Shown: positions 7,340 through 15,827, numbered from the stretch's first letter. The stretch: 21,037 bases of DNA from CAIKZZ01 sp035524495 (GCA_035524495.1 DATKOR010000082.1:1-21037), one strand, 5' to 3'. Made by a program: numbers and translations. The notes: generated by a model not told the origin, from the sequence alone.

Positions 7340-8316
7340 CGCTCGAGGCCCGGCTCGATCGCCCGCAGGTGCCGGGTGGCCGAGGCAAAGGCCCCGGCCC
7401 AGCCGAGCACCGCGCCCCCGCCGATCAGCAGCAGCGACGTCGGAAGGTCGGGACCGACGAGCGTAAAGCTGCTGCCGTAGGCGGCCGCGACCCGGCCGAT
7501 GGGCCCGGCGAGGGTCAGCACGAAAGCCTCGGTGAGGAGCCAGCCGACGAGGCCGCCGCCGAGCCCGTACCAGAAGCCGCCGTAGAGGAACGGCCGGCGC
7601 ACGAAGCCGTCGCTGCCACCGACGAGCTTGACGACCTCGATCTCGGCCCGGCGGGCGTCGATGTCCAGGCGAATCGTGTTGCCGACGATGAGCAGGATCG
7701 CGAGCGCGAGGAGCAGCGCGACCACCATCACGAGTCGCCTGAGCGCATCGAGCATCGCCGTGAAGCGCCGCACCCAGTCGGTGTCGAGCTGCACCTGGTC
7801 GACGCCCGGCAGCGCGCGCAGCGCCTCCGCGAGCACGCCGACCGCGGCCGGGTCCTCGGCGCCGGTGACGACCCGCGGCCGCACGACGATCGCCGCGGGC
7901 AACGGGTTGTCGCTCAGGGCATCGAGCGCAGCGCCGAGCCCCGACCAGCGGCGAAACTCCGCGAGGCCCTCGGCGGCGCTGACGAGCCGCGCGCTCGCGA
8001 CGTCGCCGCGCGCACCGATGCGCTCGGCGAGCTGCGCGGCGTCGTGGTCGGCAAGCTTCGGCTTCAAGTACACGGTGAGGTCGAGCGCGTCGGCCCAGCC
8101 GCCCGAGGCCGCGCGCGCGTTGACGACGACGAGCTCGAGGCACGCGGGGAGCGCGAGCGCGATGCCGATCACGCCGAGCGTCAGCACCGTTCCGAACGGC
8201 GCGCGCACCAGCCGCCCGAGCGAGGCGACGAGCGTCTGCAGGTGGCGCTCGAGCCAGCCGCGCACCGCGGCCCGGAAGCCGAGCGAGGCGGCGTCGCGCG
8301 CGAGTCCCTCAGCCAC
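7336..8316 (-). CDS. ftsX: cell division protein FtsX (ABC-like permease)
   Basis: 326 residues. With FtsE it forms the divisome complex that activates septal peptidoglycan hydrolases. Cytoplasmic N-terminus, TM1 about 39-67 (APFGTVLTLGVIGIALALPA), a periplasmic domain about 68-190 (VYLKPKLADHDAAQLAERIG, then DNPLPAAIVVRP and PGVDQVQLDTDWVRRF), then three more helices including LVMVVALLLALAILLIVGNT, followed by IRLDIDARRAEIEVVKLVGG, the coupling loop that contacts FtsE. It overlaps ftsE by 8 bases, as expected for stoichiometric co-translation. The full topology matches the family. Confidence 0.96.
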   Translation of the reverse strand: MAEGLARDAASLGFRAAVRGWLERHLQTLVASLGRLVRAPFGTVLTLGVIGIALALPACLELVVVNARAASGGWADALDLTVYLKPKLADHDAAQLAERIGARGDVASARLVSAAEGLAEFRRWSGLGAALDALSDNPLPAAIVVRPRVVTGAEDPAAVGVLAEALRALPGVDQVQLDTDWVRRFTAMLDALRRLVMVVALLLALAILLIVGNTIRLDIDARRAEIEVVKLVGGSDGFVRRPFLYGGFWYGLGGGLVGWLLTEAFVLTLAGPIGRVAAAYGSSFTLVGPDLPTSLLLIGGGAVLGWAGAFASATRHLRAIEPGLER

Positions 8317-8974
8317 GCGCCGCCTCCGCCAGCCGGCCGGCGGCGAGCGCGATGCGGCGCACGCCGAGCTGGTCGATCAGGTGCACGTCGTGACTCGCGA
8401 TCAGCACGGTCACGCCGACCTCGTTGAAGCGCTTGAACAGCCGCATCACCTCGAGCGCGAGGTCGGGATCGAGGTTCCCGGTCGGCTCGTCGGCGATCAG
8501 GATCGGCGGCTTGCCGACGACCGCGCGCGCGATCCCGACGCGCTGCTGCTCGCCGGTCGAGAGCTCGATCGGGAAGCTGCGCTCGCGGCCGAGGAGGCCG
8601 ACCTGGTCGAGCGCCGCGCGCACGCGCTTGTCGAGCTCGCGGTGCGGCGTGCCCTGGATCACGAGCGGCAGCGCGACGTTGTCCCAGACCGGCCGGTCGT
8701 GCAGCAGCTTGTGGTCCTGGAACACCATGCCGATCCTTCGCCGGTAGCCGGCGACGCCGCGGCGCGCGATCGCCGCGAGGTTCTGGCCGCCGACGATGAT
8801 CTGGCCGCGCGTCGGCCGCTCGATCAGCGCGATGAGCTTCAGCGCCGTGCTCTTGCCGGCGCCGGAATGGCCGGTCAGGAACACCATCTCGCCGGGCGCG
8901 ACCGCGAGCGTGAGGTCCGATAGGGCCTCGCGGCCGCTCGGGTAGCGCTTGGCGACGCCGTCGAAGCGGATCAC
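8309..8974 (-). CDS. ftsE: cell division ATP-binding protein FtsE
   Basis: 221 residues, the ABC ATPase partner of FtsX. Walker A GHSGAGKST (35-43), Q-loop Gln86 (MVFQDHKLL), ABC signature LSTGEQQRV (138-146), Walker B ILIADE (158-163) followed by PTGNLD, and the switch His in LIASHD. In place of the usual LSGGEQQR the signature has Thr for the first Gly, a small deviation seen here directly. Its start overlaps the ftsY stop by four bases (8971-8974) and its end overlaps ftsX by eight, so ftsY-ftsE-ftsX is a tightly coupled unit at the inner face of the division site. Confidence 0.97.
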   Translation of the reverse strand: MIRFDGVAKRYPSGREALSDLTLAVAPGEMVFLTGHSGAGKSTALKLIALIERPTRGQIIVGGQNLAAIARRGVAGYRRRIGMVFQDHKLLHDRPVWDNVALPLVIQGTPHRELDKRVRAALDQVGLLGRERSFPIELSTGEQQRVGIARAVVGKPPILIADEPTGNLDPDLALEVMRLFKRFNEVGVTVLIASHDVHLIDQLGVRRIALAAGRLAEAARG

Positions 8975-9948
8975 GGCGCAACGGGCTCCGGGCTTGCGAC
9001 GAGCGCATCGACGAAGTCGGCGACGTCGAACTCGCCGAAGTCGCCGAGCGCCTCGCCGACGCCGACGAAGCGCAGCGGAATACGCAGCTCCTCGGCGATC
9101 GCGATGACGATCCCGCCCTTGGCGGTTCCGTCGAGCTTGGTCAGCACGATCCCGGTCACGCCGAGCGCAGCGTGGAACACGCGCGCCTGCGCGAGCGCGT
9201 TCTGGCCCTGGCTCGCGTCGAGCACGAGCAGCACCTCGTGCGGCGCCGTCGGGTCCTGGCGCGCAAGCACGCGGCGCACCTTCTTGAGCTCCTCCATCAG
9301 GTGCGCCTGGTTCTGGAGGCGCCCTGCGGTGTCGGCGAGCAGCACGTCGATGTCGCGGGCGCGCGCGGCGGAGTACGCGTCGAAGATGACCGCCGCGGGG
9401 TCGGCGCCCGCCGCCTGTGCGACGACCGGGACGTCGTTGCGCGCGCCCCAGGCCGAGAGCTGCTCGACCGCCGCCGCGCGGAACGTGTCGCCGGCCGCGA
9501 GCAGCACCTTGTGGCCGCGATCGCCGAGCCAGCGGGCGAGCTTGCCGATCGAGGTCGTCTTCCCCGAGCCGTTGACGCCGACGACGAGCACGACGAAGGG
9601 TCGCTTGCCCCTGTCGATCACGAGCGGCTGCGCAACCGGCGCCAGGATCTCGGCGATCGCGCGCTTCAGCGCCGCGACGAGCGCCTCAAGGTCGCCCAGC
9701 TCCTGGCGCGCGACGCGCCGGCGCAGGGCCTCGAGGATCCGCTCGGTCGCGGGCATCCCGACGTCGGCCGTCAGCAGGCGCGTCTCGAGCTCCTCGAGGA
9801 GCTCGGCGTCGACGCGCCGGCCCGGCACGAACTCGGCCAGGTCGCGCGTCAGCAGCGACTGGCCGGCGTTCAGCCGCGCGCGCAGGCGGCCGAACAGCCC
9901 GCGCACGCCCGGCGCATCCGCGGACGGCTTCTTGAGGAAATCGAACAT
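8971..9948 (-). CDS. ftsY: signal recognition particle receptor FtsY
   Basis: 325 residues. A membrane-associated SRP GTPase that receives ribosome-SRP complexes for co-translational insertion of inner-membrane proteins. NG domain: N-domain helices about 20-105, G1 GVNGSGKT (124-131), DTFRAAAVEQL (154-164), G3 DTAGR (206-210), LDASQGQNA (243-251), G4 TKLDGTAKGG (270-279), and the closing FVGVGEALGDFGEFDV. The long acidic A domain of E. coli FtsY is absent; only about 20 residues precede the N domain, so membrane binding would rely on the short N-terminal helix (MFDFLKK). Start ATG at 9948; the upstream spacer holds a TAGAAT box and the terminator of the neighbouring lipase gene. Confidence 0.97.
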   Translation of the reverse strand: MFDFLKKPSADAPGVRGLFGRLRARLNAGQSLLTRDLAEFVPGRRVDAELLEELETRLLTADVGMPATERILEALRRRVARQELGDLEALVAALKRAIAEILAPVAQPLVIDRGKRPFVVLVVGVNGSGKTTSIGKLARWLGDRGHKVLLAAGDTFRAAAVEQLSAWGARNDVPVVAQAAGADPAAVIFDAYSAARARDIDVLLADTAGRLQNQAHLMEELKKVRRVLARQDPTAPHEVLLVLDASQGQNALAQARVFHAALGVTGIVLTKLDGTAKGGIVIAIAEELRIPLRFVGVGEALGDFGEFDVADFVDALVASPEPVAP

Positions 9949-9971
9949 CGGTCTACCCGTGGCCGGCCGTC

Positions 9972-9977
9972 ATTCTA
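9972..9977 (-). promoter_or_regulatory. possible -10 box for the ftsYEX operon
   Basis: Minus strand TAGAAT (5/6 to TATAAT) lies 24 bases before the ftsY ATG, right after the lipase terminator. No convincing -35 is seen at 16-18 bases, so the call is tentative. Confidence 0.3.
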
Positions 9978-9993
9978 CCGGCGCGCGTGGCCC

Positions 9994-10027
9994 ATAAATG
10001 AAAAGGGCCGGGACTTGCCCGGCCCTT
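9994..10027 (-). terminator. Rho-independent terminator of the lipase gene
   Basis: A perfect 10-bp stem (AAGGGCCGGG 10003-10012 with CCCGGCCCTT 10018-10027) and a 5-base loop. Read on the minus strand the stem ends in TT and is followed by TTCATTTAT, a T-rich tail. It starts about 20 bases past the lipase stop codon (10048-10050) and separates that gene from ftsY. Confidence 0.85.
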
Positions 10028-10047
10028 GGTTCGACTTGAGCTGCCGC

Positions 10048-12357
10048 TCAGGGTTGCACGACCGCGGCGCTCCCGGCGCCGACCGTGACCACCGTGCCGC
10101 GCGCGAGCGCGAAGGCGACTGCCTCGGACTGCATCTCGAGCCAGGTCGCGCCGTTCGTCGCCGCCGTGACCGTCGTGCCCGAGGGATCGAGCAGCGACTG
10201 GTGGCGGCCGTAGATGAAGTTGACGTACGCGCCGTGGCCCGCGGCGAGCGGCGTCTGGCCGACCGAGAAGCGCGACAGCAGCGAGGTCGCCGCGATCAGG
10301 TGCGCCGACTCCACATTCGGGATCACCTGGTCGGGCAGCGCCATCGAGCCGTCGGGCAGCGGTCCGCCGCCGACGACTTGCTGCCACAGGATCGGGCGGC
10401 CGGCGACCGCCGCCTGGATGTAGTTGACCGGGTCGCCCGAGTCGACTGCCATCTGCCCGTCGCGGCTGAAGTTGTCGTAGGCCGTGGCGCCCGGAACGAT
10501 CAGGCCGCCCGAGAGCGCATTGAGCCCGGCGTTGATGCGCGCCTGGAACGCCGGGGAGTCGCGGCCGATGTAGGCGAACATCGCGCCATCAACCGACAGC
10601 AGGCCCGAGAGATACGGCGAGTTCGGCTGGCCGGTCTGCAGGCTCACGACCGAGAGCGCCGGCGTGCCGACGATGCTGCCGAGCGACTGGCCGGCGAGCT
10701 GCAGCTGCGTCCCGTCGACGTCGGAGGTGCCGTTCTTGGCGACGCCGAGGGACAGCGCCGGCAGCACGTGGCCGAGCCACAGGAGGTCCGAGCTCGCCTG
10801 CCGCAGGTTGTCGCGCATCGTCAGCAGGCTCGCGAGGTTCACGAAGTGATCGCCCGACGGGTCGATGATGCCGTCCGGGCCGGCGGCGAAGGTCGTGTTG
10901 TCCTCGACGTCGAGGTCGAAGGTGCGCTCGCCGGTCATCAGCGCGGCGGCGGGCGATCCGGTGAAGGCCTGGTTGCGGTAGAGCGGGCTCGTCGGATCCG
11001 TGAGTCCATGGAGCGGCTGGTCGATCGCGACGACGACGAAGCAGTGGCCGGTGTACGCGTCCATGATCGCGACTGCGTTCGTGCGGTTGCCGGTGATGCC
11101 GTGCATGAAGACGACCACCGGCCAGCCGGCGTTCGGTTCGACGCAGCCGGTCTTGGGGTCGGGCACGCCGACGATCATCGGGACGGTCTGCTGGCTCGTG
11201 ACCGCCGGGATCGGGTTGAAACGCGTGAGCTTGCGGCTCGTCGGATCGAGCGGCGCGGGCGGCGCGCCGGCGGCGGTCCAGTAGGCCGTCAGCGGCGCCG
11301 TGTCGTGCGGGTTCGCGGCCGCGGTGAGGTAGTAGGGGAGCGTCACGACGCCGAGCCAGATGTCGGCGTATCCGGGCGAGGCGGCGCCGAGCAGGTCCGT
11401 CGTCGTCTTGCCGATCGGCGCGGCCGCGATCGCGTTGGCCGGGACCGGGGTCGCCTGGTACGTCGCCCACAGGATGTTCAGCGTGTCGGAGATCGACTGC
11501 GTGCTGAAGCTGAACGAGAGCACGACGCTCGCCGGGTTGAGGCCCGCCTGCGCCGCGATCGCGAGGTGGCCGAAGGTCAGCTGGCAGACGAGGTTCAGCG
11601 TCGGGTCGGTCACGCTCGCGCAGGTCGGCGTCGTCTTGCCGGCGGCGAGGTCGGCGAGCGCACCGGCCTGCACGGTCGCGTAGTCGTTGTCCGGGACGGC
11701 CGCGTTGCCGCTCATGTCCTTGATGCCGTTCGTCAGCAGCACGAGGTAGCCGATGTTGGTCGCGCCGCTCGAGGGATCGAGCGGGTGCTTGGGCTCGATG
11801 ACCAGCGTCGAACCGCCCGAGTCCACCGCCTCGGCGAGCGCGCCCACGGGGCCCATGCCGCTGACGTACACGGTGTAGTCGGTGCCGTAGACGAGCGGCT
11901 GCGGCAGCTGGCCGCCCGGGGCCGGCGGCAGCAGCGGGCCCTTGGTCGCGTTGTCGAGCGTCAGGCGGATCACGATGACGTCGGCGGCGCTGAACGTCGT
12001 CGCGTCGATCGGCGCCGAGAAGCGCACGGTGATCGGCGCGGTCGTCGAGAACCCGTCGAGGCCGTTCATCGCCGTGGCGTTGAAGAAGAACGCCTCGTTG
12101 GTCGGGAAACGCAGCGTCCCGTCGGTCGAGCCGTTGAAATACAGGTCGGTCGGGTACGGCAGGATGCCCTGGCCGACGTTGAACATCGGGTGGAACGCCG
12201 TCGGCGGCGGCGTGCCGCCGGCACCGTTGCCGAACGTCGGATCGGTCGGCCCGATGCCGCCGTTGCCGTTGGATGCCGAGTGGCTGCCGCACGCGCCGAG
12301 CAGCAACGCTGCAACACTGAGCGCAAGGGCCGGAAGGACTCTACGGGTCGCGTGCAT
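10048..12357 (-). CDS. VolA/Pla-1/cef-type surface-exposed lipase lipoprotein
   Basis: 769 residues from the ATG at 12355-12357; the frame is open to 12474 but the signal peptide starts at this Met (MHATRRVLPALALSVAALL) and ends in the lipobox L-G-A-C (Cys23). A Gly/Asn/Ser/Pro linker follows, then an N-terminal beta-rich domain typical of 'bacterial virulence factor lipases' (TDLYFNGSTDGTLRFPTNEA, ITVRFSAPIDATTFSAADVI). The alpha/beta-hydrolase part has the oxyanion motif VVVFMHGITGN (His419-Gly420), the nucleophile elbow GQSLG (Ser558) and a likely catalytic His719 in GRHQSLLDP. Family members are outer-membrane or secreted lysophospholipases and lipases that release fatty acids for use as carbon. 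A CVEPN/GHCF pair of Cys may form a disulfide. Monocistronic, with its own terminator. Confidence 0.88.
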   Translation of the reverse strand: MHATRRVLPALALSVAALLLGACGSHSASNGNGGIGPTDPTFGNGAGGTPPPTAFHPMFNVGQGILPYPTDLYFNGSTDGTLRFPTNEAFFFNATAMNGLDGFSTTAPITVRFSAPIDATTFSAADVIVIRLTLDNATKGPLLPPAPGGQLPQPLVYGTDYTVYVSGMGPVGALAEAVDSGGSTLVIEPKHPLDPSSGATNIGYLVLLTNGIKDMSGNAAVPDNDYATVQAGALADLAAGKTTPTCASVTDPTLNLVCQLTFGHLAIAAQAGLNPASVVLSFSFSTQSISDTLNILWATYQATPVPANAIAAAPIGKTTTDLLGAASPGYADIWLGVVTLPYYLTAAANPHDTAPLTAYWTAAGAPPAPLDPTSRKLTRFNPIPAVTSQQTVPMIVGVPDPKTGCVEPNAGWPVVVFMHGITGNRTNAVAIMDAYTGHCFVVVAIDQPLHGLTDPTSPLYRNQAFTGSPAAALMTGERTFDLDVEDNTTFAAGPDGIIDPSGDHFVNLASLLTMRDNLRQASSDLLWLGHVLPALSLGVAKNGTSDVDGTQLQLAGQSLGSIVGTPALSVVSLQTGQPNSPYLSGLLSVDGAMFAYIGRDSPAFQARINAGLNALSGGLIVPGATAYDNFSRDGQMAVDSGDPVNYIQAAVAGRPILWQQVVGGGPLPDGSMALPDQVIPNVESAHLIAATSLLSRFSVGQTPLAAGHGAYVNFIYGRHQSLLDPSGTTVTAATNGATWLEMQSEAVAFALARGTVVTVGAGSAAVVQP

Positions 12358-12531
12358 GATCGCGTGCTCCACTGGCAATCGGTCGAGTTCTTGGCGCGTA
12401 TGATCGCGCTCTGAGGTGGTGCGCAAGGGTACGCTTTGGCTTCGAATTCTGGCAAGGACGGGAGACCGCGACATCGTCGCGGGAAATCACTTGCCGCAGC
12501 GCAAAAAAAGCGCGCCGGAGGGTCAAACTCG

Positions 12532-13104
12532 GTGCGCATCATCGGCGGGGCGTGGCGCGGGCGCCGCATCCGATTTCCGTCCGTCGCGGAACTGCGCCCG
12601 ACGCCGGATCGCGTGCGCGAGACCCTGTTCAACTGGCTGCAGGGCGTGATCGGCGACGCGCGCTGCCTCGATCTTTTCGCCGGCAGCGGCGCGCTCGGGC
12701 TCGAGGCGCTGTCGCGCGGGGCGCGCGAGGTCGTGTTCGTCGAGCATGCGACCGAGGTCGCGCAGGCGCTTCGGGCCTCGCTCGCGACGCTCGGCGGCAC
12801 AGCGGCGCGCGTCGTCGGGGGCGATGCGTTTCGCTTTCTCGCGGGGTCTGCGCGGCCCTTCGACGTCGTGTTCCTCGACCCGCCGTTCGCGCAGGGCCGG
12901 CAGGACGAATTGTGTAAACTGCTCGAGGACGGGGGGTGGCTCGCGCCGCGCGCGTTCATCTACCTCGAGTGCGCCGCGCGCGGCGGACGGCCGCCGCTGC
13001 CATCGGCGTGGGAGACGGTACGCGAGACGCGCGCCGGCGAGGTGCTGGCGGTGCTGGCGCGTCGCCGCGAGCCGGCCGGCAGCGAGCGGATGGTCGAGAC
13101 ATGA
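12532..13104 (+). CDS. rsmD: 16S rRNA (guanine966-N2)-methyltransferase RsmD
   Basis: 190 residues from GTG 12532, which has GGAGGG (12517-12522) nine bases upstream. A longer version from TTG 12436 (222 residues, basic N-terminus, AAGGG upstream) remains possible, since E. coli RsmD also has a short N-terminal extension. Family motifs: VRIIGGAWRGRRIRFP, LRPTPDRVRETLFNWL (21-36), the AdoMet loop DLFAGSGALGLEALSRGA (47-64), VFVEH, and the catalytic DPPF (116-119) followed by AQGR. It methylates G966 of 16S rRNA in assembled 30S subunits. Divergent from the lipase and at the head of a plus-strand operon; its stop overlaps the coaD start (ATGA at 13101-13104). Confidence 0.95.
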   Translation: MRIIGGAWRGRRIRFPSVAELRPTPDRVRETLFNWLQGVIGDARCLDLFAGSGALGLEALSRGAREVVFVEHATEVAQALRASLATLGGTAARVVGGDAFRFLAGSARPFDVVFLDPPFAQGRQDELCKLLEDGGWLAPRAFIYLECAARGGRPPLPSAWETVRETRAGEVLAVLARRREPAGSERMVET

Positions 13105-13619
13105 ATCACAAGCGCAGCGCCGTCTATCCCGGCACCTTCGACCCGATCACCAACGGCCACGACGACCTCGTGCGCCGCGCCGCGAGCGTGTTCGACCGCG
13201 TCGTCGTCGGCATCGCCGCGAACCCCAACAAGGCGCCGATGTTCCCGCTCGACCTGCGCGTCGACATGGCGCGGCGCGTGCTGCACGACCTGCCGAACGT
13301 GCTCGTCAAGGGCTACTCGGGACTGACCGTCGACTTCGCGAAGGAGCAGGGCGCGCACGTCGTGGTTCGCGGGCTGCGCGCGGTGTCGGACTTCGAGTTC
13401 GAGTTCCAGCTCGCGAACATGAGCCGCCACCTCTCGCCCGAGGTCGAGCACGTGTTCCTGACGCCGAAGGAACAGCTGACGTTCATCTCCTCGACGCTGG
13501 TGCGCGAGATCGCCTCGCTGGGCGGCGACGTCAGCGAGTTCGTGCACCCGCTGGTCGCGGCCGAGCTCAAGAAGCGGGCGCCCTTGTTTGCGCGCCGCGC
13601 GCCGCCGGAGTCGACGTGA
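13101..13619 (+). CDS. coaD: phosphopantetheine adenylyltransferase
   Basis: 172 residues. It transfers AMP from ATP to 4'-phosphopantetheine, giving dephospho-CoA, the penultimate step of CoA synthesis. Nucleotidyltransferase motifs: YPGTFDPITNGH (9-20, with the T/HxGH His20), VVGIAANPNKAPMF, VVVRGLRAVSDFEFEFQLANM (87-107), and FISSTLVRE (128-136) near the C-terminus. Length is slightly above the usual 160 because of an Arg/Pro tail. The start overlaps the rsmD stop by four bases, and its own stop overlaps the GTG start of ggt (GTGA 13616-13619). rsmD-coaD is a widespread pairing in Proteobacteria. Confidence 0.97.
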   Translation: MNHKRSAVYPGTFDPITNGHDDLVRRAASVFDRVVVGIAANPNKAPMFPLDLRVDMARRVLHDLPNVLVKGYSGLTVDFAKEQGAHVVVRGLRAVSDFEFEFQLANMSRHLSPEVEHVFLTPKEQLTFISSTLVREIASLGGDVSEFVHPLVAAELKKRAPLFARRAPPEST

Positions 13620-15304
13620 CGCCACGCGTCCTGCGCCGCGCGCTGCCGACGCTGCTCGGGGCGCTCGCGCTCCTGGTCGGCGCGCTCGCGCTCGCCGCGC
13701 CCGCGCCCGGCAAGAACGCGATCGCGAGCGCCCATCCGCTCGCCACCCAGGCCGGCCTCGACGTGCTCGCCGCCGGCGGCAATGCCTTCGACGCCGCGGT
13801 CGCCGTGAGCGCGGTGCTCGCGGTCGTCGAGCCCGCGAGCTCGGGCGTCGGCGGCGGCGGCTTCTACCTGCTGCACTTCGCCGCCGACGGCCACGACGTG
13901 TTCGTCGATGCGCGCGAGACCGCGCCGCTCGCCGCGAGCCGCAACATGTACCTCGGCGCCGACCGCAAGCCGCGCGCCGGCGCCTCGATGAACGGTCCGC
14001 TCGCCGCCGGCATCCCGGGCGAGCCGGCGGCGTGGGCGCACCTCGCGAGCCGCTACGGTCGCCTGCCGCTCGCCGAGTCGCTGAAGCCGGCGGTCCGGAT
14101 CGCCACGGAGGGCTTCCCGCTCTATGCGCGGCTGCAGAACGCGATCCGCGTCAAGAAGGCCCAGCTCGCGGCGTCGAAGGATGCCGCGGCGGTGTTCCTC
14201 GCCAGGGGCGAGGTGCCCGAAGTCGGGGCGCCGATCCGCCAGCCGGAGCTCGCGCGCACGCTCGAGCTGATCGGGACGAGCGGCGCGCGCGCGTTCTACG
14301 AGGGGAAGTTCGCCGAGCGCCTCGCGACCGCGGTGCGCAAGGACGGCGGCCTGTGGTCGGTCGAGGACCTCGCCCGCTACAAGGTCATCGAGCGCAAGCC
14401 CGTGGAGTTTCGCTACCGCAACGCGCGCTTCGTGACCTCGCCGCCGCCGTCCTCCGGCGGCCTCGTGCTCGCCGACGCCTTCGGCATCCTCGCCGGCTAC
14501 GACTACCCGGCACTCGATGCCGTCACGCGCCAGCACCTCGTCATAGAGGCGCTCAGGCGCGCCTACCGCGACCGTGCCGAGTACCTCGGCGATCCCGACT
14601 TCGTGTCGATCCCGGTCGAGCAGCTGATGAGCCCGTACTACGCGGCCGGGCAGCGCACGGCGATCCGGCTCGACCGCGCGACGCCCTCGGACATGCTGCG
14701 GCCGGTGTTCACCGCCGACGAAAGCCCGTCGACGACGCACTTCTCGATCCTCGACCGCGACGGCAACCGCGTCGGGGCGACCGTCTCAATCAACCTCTTC
14801 TTCGGGGCCACCTACATCGTGCCGGGGACCGGCTTCCTCCTGAACGACACGATGGACGACTTCGCGGTCGCGGCGGGTGCGCCGAACGCCTTCGAGCTCG
14901 TCGGTGCTGACGCCAACGCGATCGCGCCCGGCAAGCGCGCGCTGTCCTCGATGACGCCGACCTTCGTCGAGACCGAGCGAGGGCTGCTGATCATCGGCTC
15001 GCCGGGCGGCAGCACGATCATCTCGAACGTGCTCGGCGGCGTGCTGCACTGGCTCGACGGCATGGGCGCCGCCGCGATCGTCGCGGCACCGCGCGTCCAC
15101 CACCAGTACCTGCCGGACGCCGTCCTCTACGAGCCGGGCGCGCTGTCGGACGAGGTGCGCGCCGCGCTCGAGCAGCGCGGCCACAAGTTCCGGGCCGGCC
15201 GCGGCTCGTGGGGCAACACCCAGGTCGTCACCTGGGACTACGCCAGCGGCAAGATCGAGGCGGCCTCGGACCCGCGTGGCTTCGGCGCCGGCCTCGTCTA
15301 CTGA
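13616..15304 (+). CDS. ggt: gamma-glutamyltransferase (periplasmic glutathione hydrolase)
   Basis: 562 residues from GTG 13616; the frame is open much further upstream but that part is a shadow of rsmD/coaD. An N-terminal signal peptide (LPTLLGALALLVGALALAAP) directs export. The proenzyme self-cleaves before the nucleophilic Thr373 (ESPSTTHFSILD) into large and small subunits. Other active-site motifs: GVGGGGFYLL, DARETAP with Arg100 for the glutamate carboxylate, LNDTMDDFAV, a lid loop (PNAFELVGADANAIAPGKR), SSMTPTFV and the oxyanion GSPGGS. It hydrolyses glutathione or transfers its gamma-glutamyl group in the periplasm. Placement behind coaD with 4-base overlap is unusual to my knowledge. 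The next gene starts 7 bases later. Confidence 0.95.
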   Translation: MTPRVLRRALPTLLGALALLVGALALAAPAPGKNAIASAHPLATQAGLDVLAAGGNAFDAAVAVSAVLAVVEPASSGVGGGGFYLLHFAADGHDVFVDARETAPLAASRNMYLGADRKPRAGASMNGPLAAGIPGEPAAWAHLASRYGRLPLAESLKPAVRIATEGFPLYARLQNAIRVKKAQLAASKDAAAVFLARGEVPEVGAPIRQPELARTLELIGTSGARAFYEGKFAERLATAVRKDGGLWSVEDLARYKVIERKPVEFRYRNARFVTSPPPSSGGLVLADAFGILAGYDYPALDAVTRQHLVIEALRRAYRDRAEYLGDPDFVSIPVEQLMSPYYAAGQRTAIRLDRATPSDMLRPVFTADESPSTTHFSILDRDGNRVGATVSINLFFGATYIVPGTGFLLNDTMDDFAVAAGAPNAFELVGADANAIAPGKRALSSMTPTFVETERGLLIIGSPGGSTIISNVLGGVLHWLDGMGAAAIVAAPRVHHQYLPDAVLYEPGALSDEVRAALEQRGHKFRAGRGSWGNTQVVTWDYASGKIEAASDPRGFGAGLVY

Positions 15305-15311
15305 AGGACCG

Positions 15312-15827
15312 GTGCCGTACGCGCTCGCGGTGACGATGGTGAGCGCGGTCGCGCTCAGCCTGATCGGGGTGGGACTCCTCGGCGCCGGCATCGCAGCCTG
15401 GCAGCTGCTCGGCTGGCTGTTCGCAGGCCAGGTGCCGCTGCTCGCGGCCTCGTGGCGCAACTCCGGGCTCACCGGCGAGTTCCTCGCAATGTTCTTCGCG
15501 TGGCTGCCGGCGCTGCTCGCGCTCGCGATCGCCTTCCACTGTTTCGTGGCCTGGCTCGGGACGGGGCTGCTGTGGCGCCGGGGCTGGGCGCGGCGCACGG
15601 CGCTCGGCTTCGCGATGGCCTGGGCCGCGCTCGCCGCGCTCGGCTGCGGCGTCGCGCGCTACGCGCTCGAGGACCTCGCGCGCGGCTACCCGGAGCGCGC
15701 GTCGTTCGCGCGCGTCGCCGAGTCGCTGATTCTCGAGGTCACGCTCGTCAACATCGTGTTCGCCGCGGCGCTCGTGCTGCTCCTGATCCAGCCGGCGGTG
15801 CGCGCCCAGTTCAGCGCTGGCAGCTAG
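15312..15827 (+). CDS. hypothetical four-helix inner-membrane protein
   Basis: 171 residues from GTG 15312, seven bases after ggt. The AAGGA upstream is only a few bases away, so the nearby ATG at 15336 could be the true start. Four hydrophobic segments are visible: VSAVALSLIGVGLLGAGIAA, LAMFFAWLPALLALAIAFHC, TALGFAMAWAALAALGCGVA and TLVNIVFAAALVLLLIQPAV. A conserved-looking loop (EDLARGYPERASFARVAES) separates helices 3 and 4. I recognise no family. Operon position suggests expression with ggt. Its last 17 bases overlap the convergent mutM, so both genes read through each other's 3' ends. Confidence 0.65.
   Translation: MPYALAVTMVSAVALSLIGVGLLGAGIAAWQLLGWLFAGQVPLLAASWRNSGLTGEFLAMFFAWLPALLALAIAFHCFVAWLGTGLLWRRGWARRTALGFAMAWAALAALGCGVARYALEDLARGYPERASFARVAESLILEVTLVNIVFAAALVLLLIQPAVRAQFSAGS

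Noticed and set aside
7330..7343. GAGCG-TCAG-CGCTC hairpin at the ftsX stop as a terminator
   Set aside because: Only a 5-bp stem that includes coding bases and no T-run follows on the minus strand; ftsX transcription may well continue into rpoH.
9172..12414. 1080-codon open frame on the plus strand across ftsY and the lipase
   Set aside because: Arg/Val/Asp-rich shadow translation caused by high GC; it runs antisense to two well-supported genes and has no domain.
13313..14740. 475-codon minus-strand open frame opposite ggt and coaD
   Set aside because: Low-complexity Arg/Ala/Gly composition and full overlap with conserved coding genes; a GC artefact.
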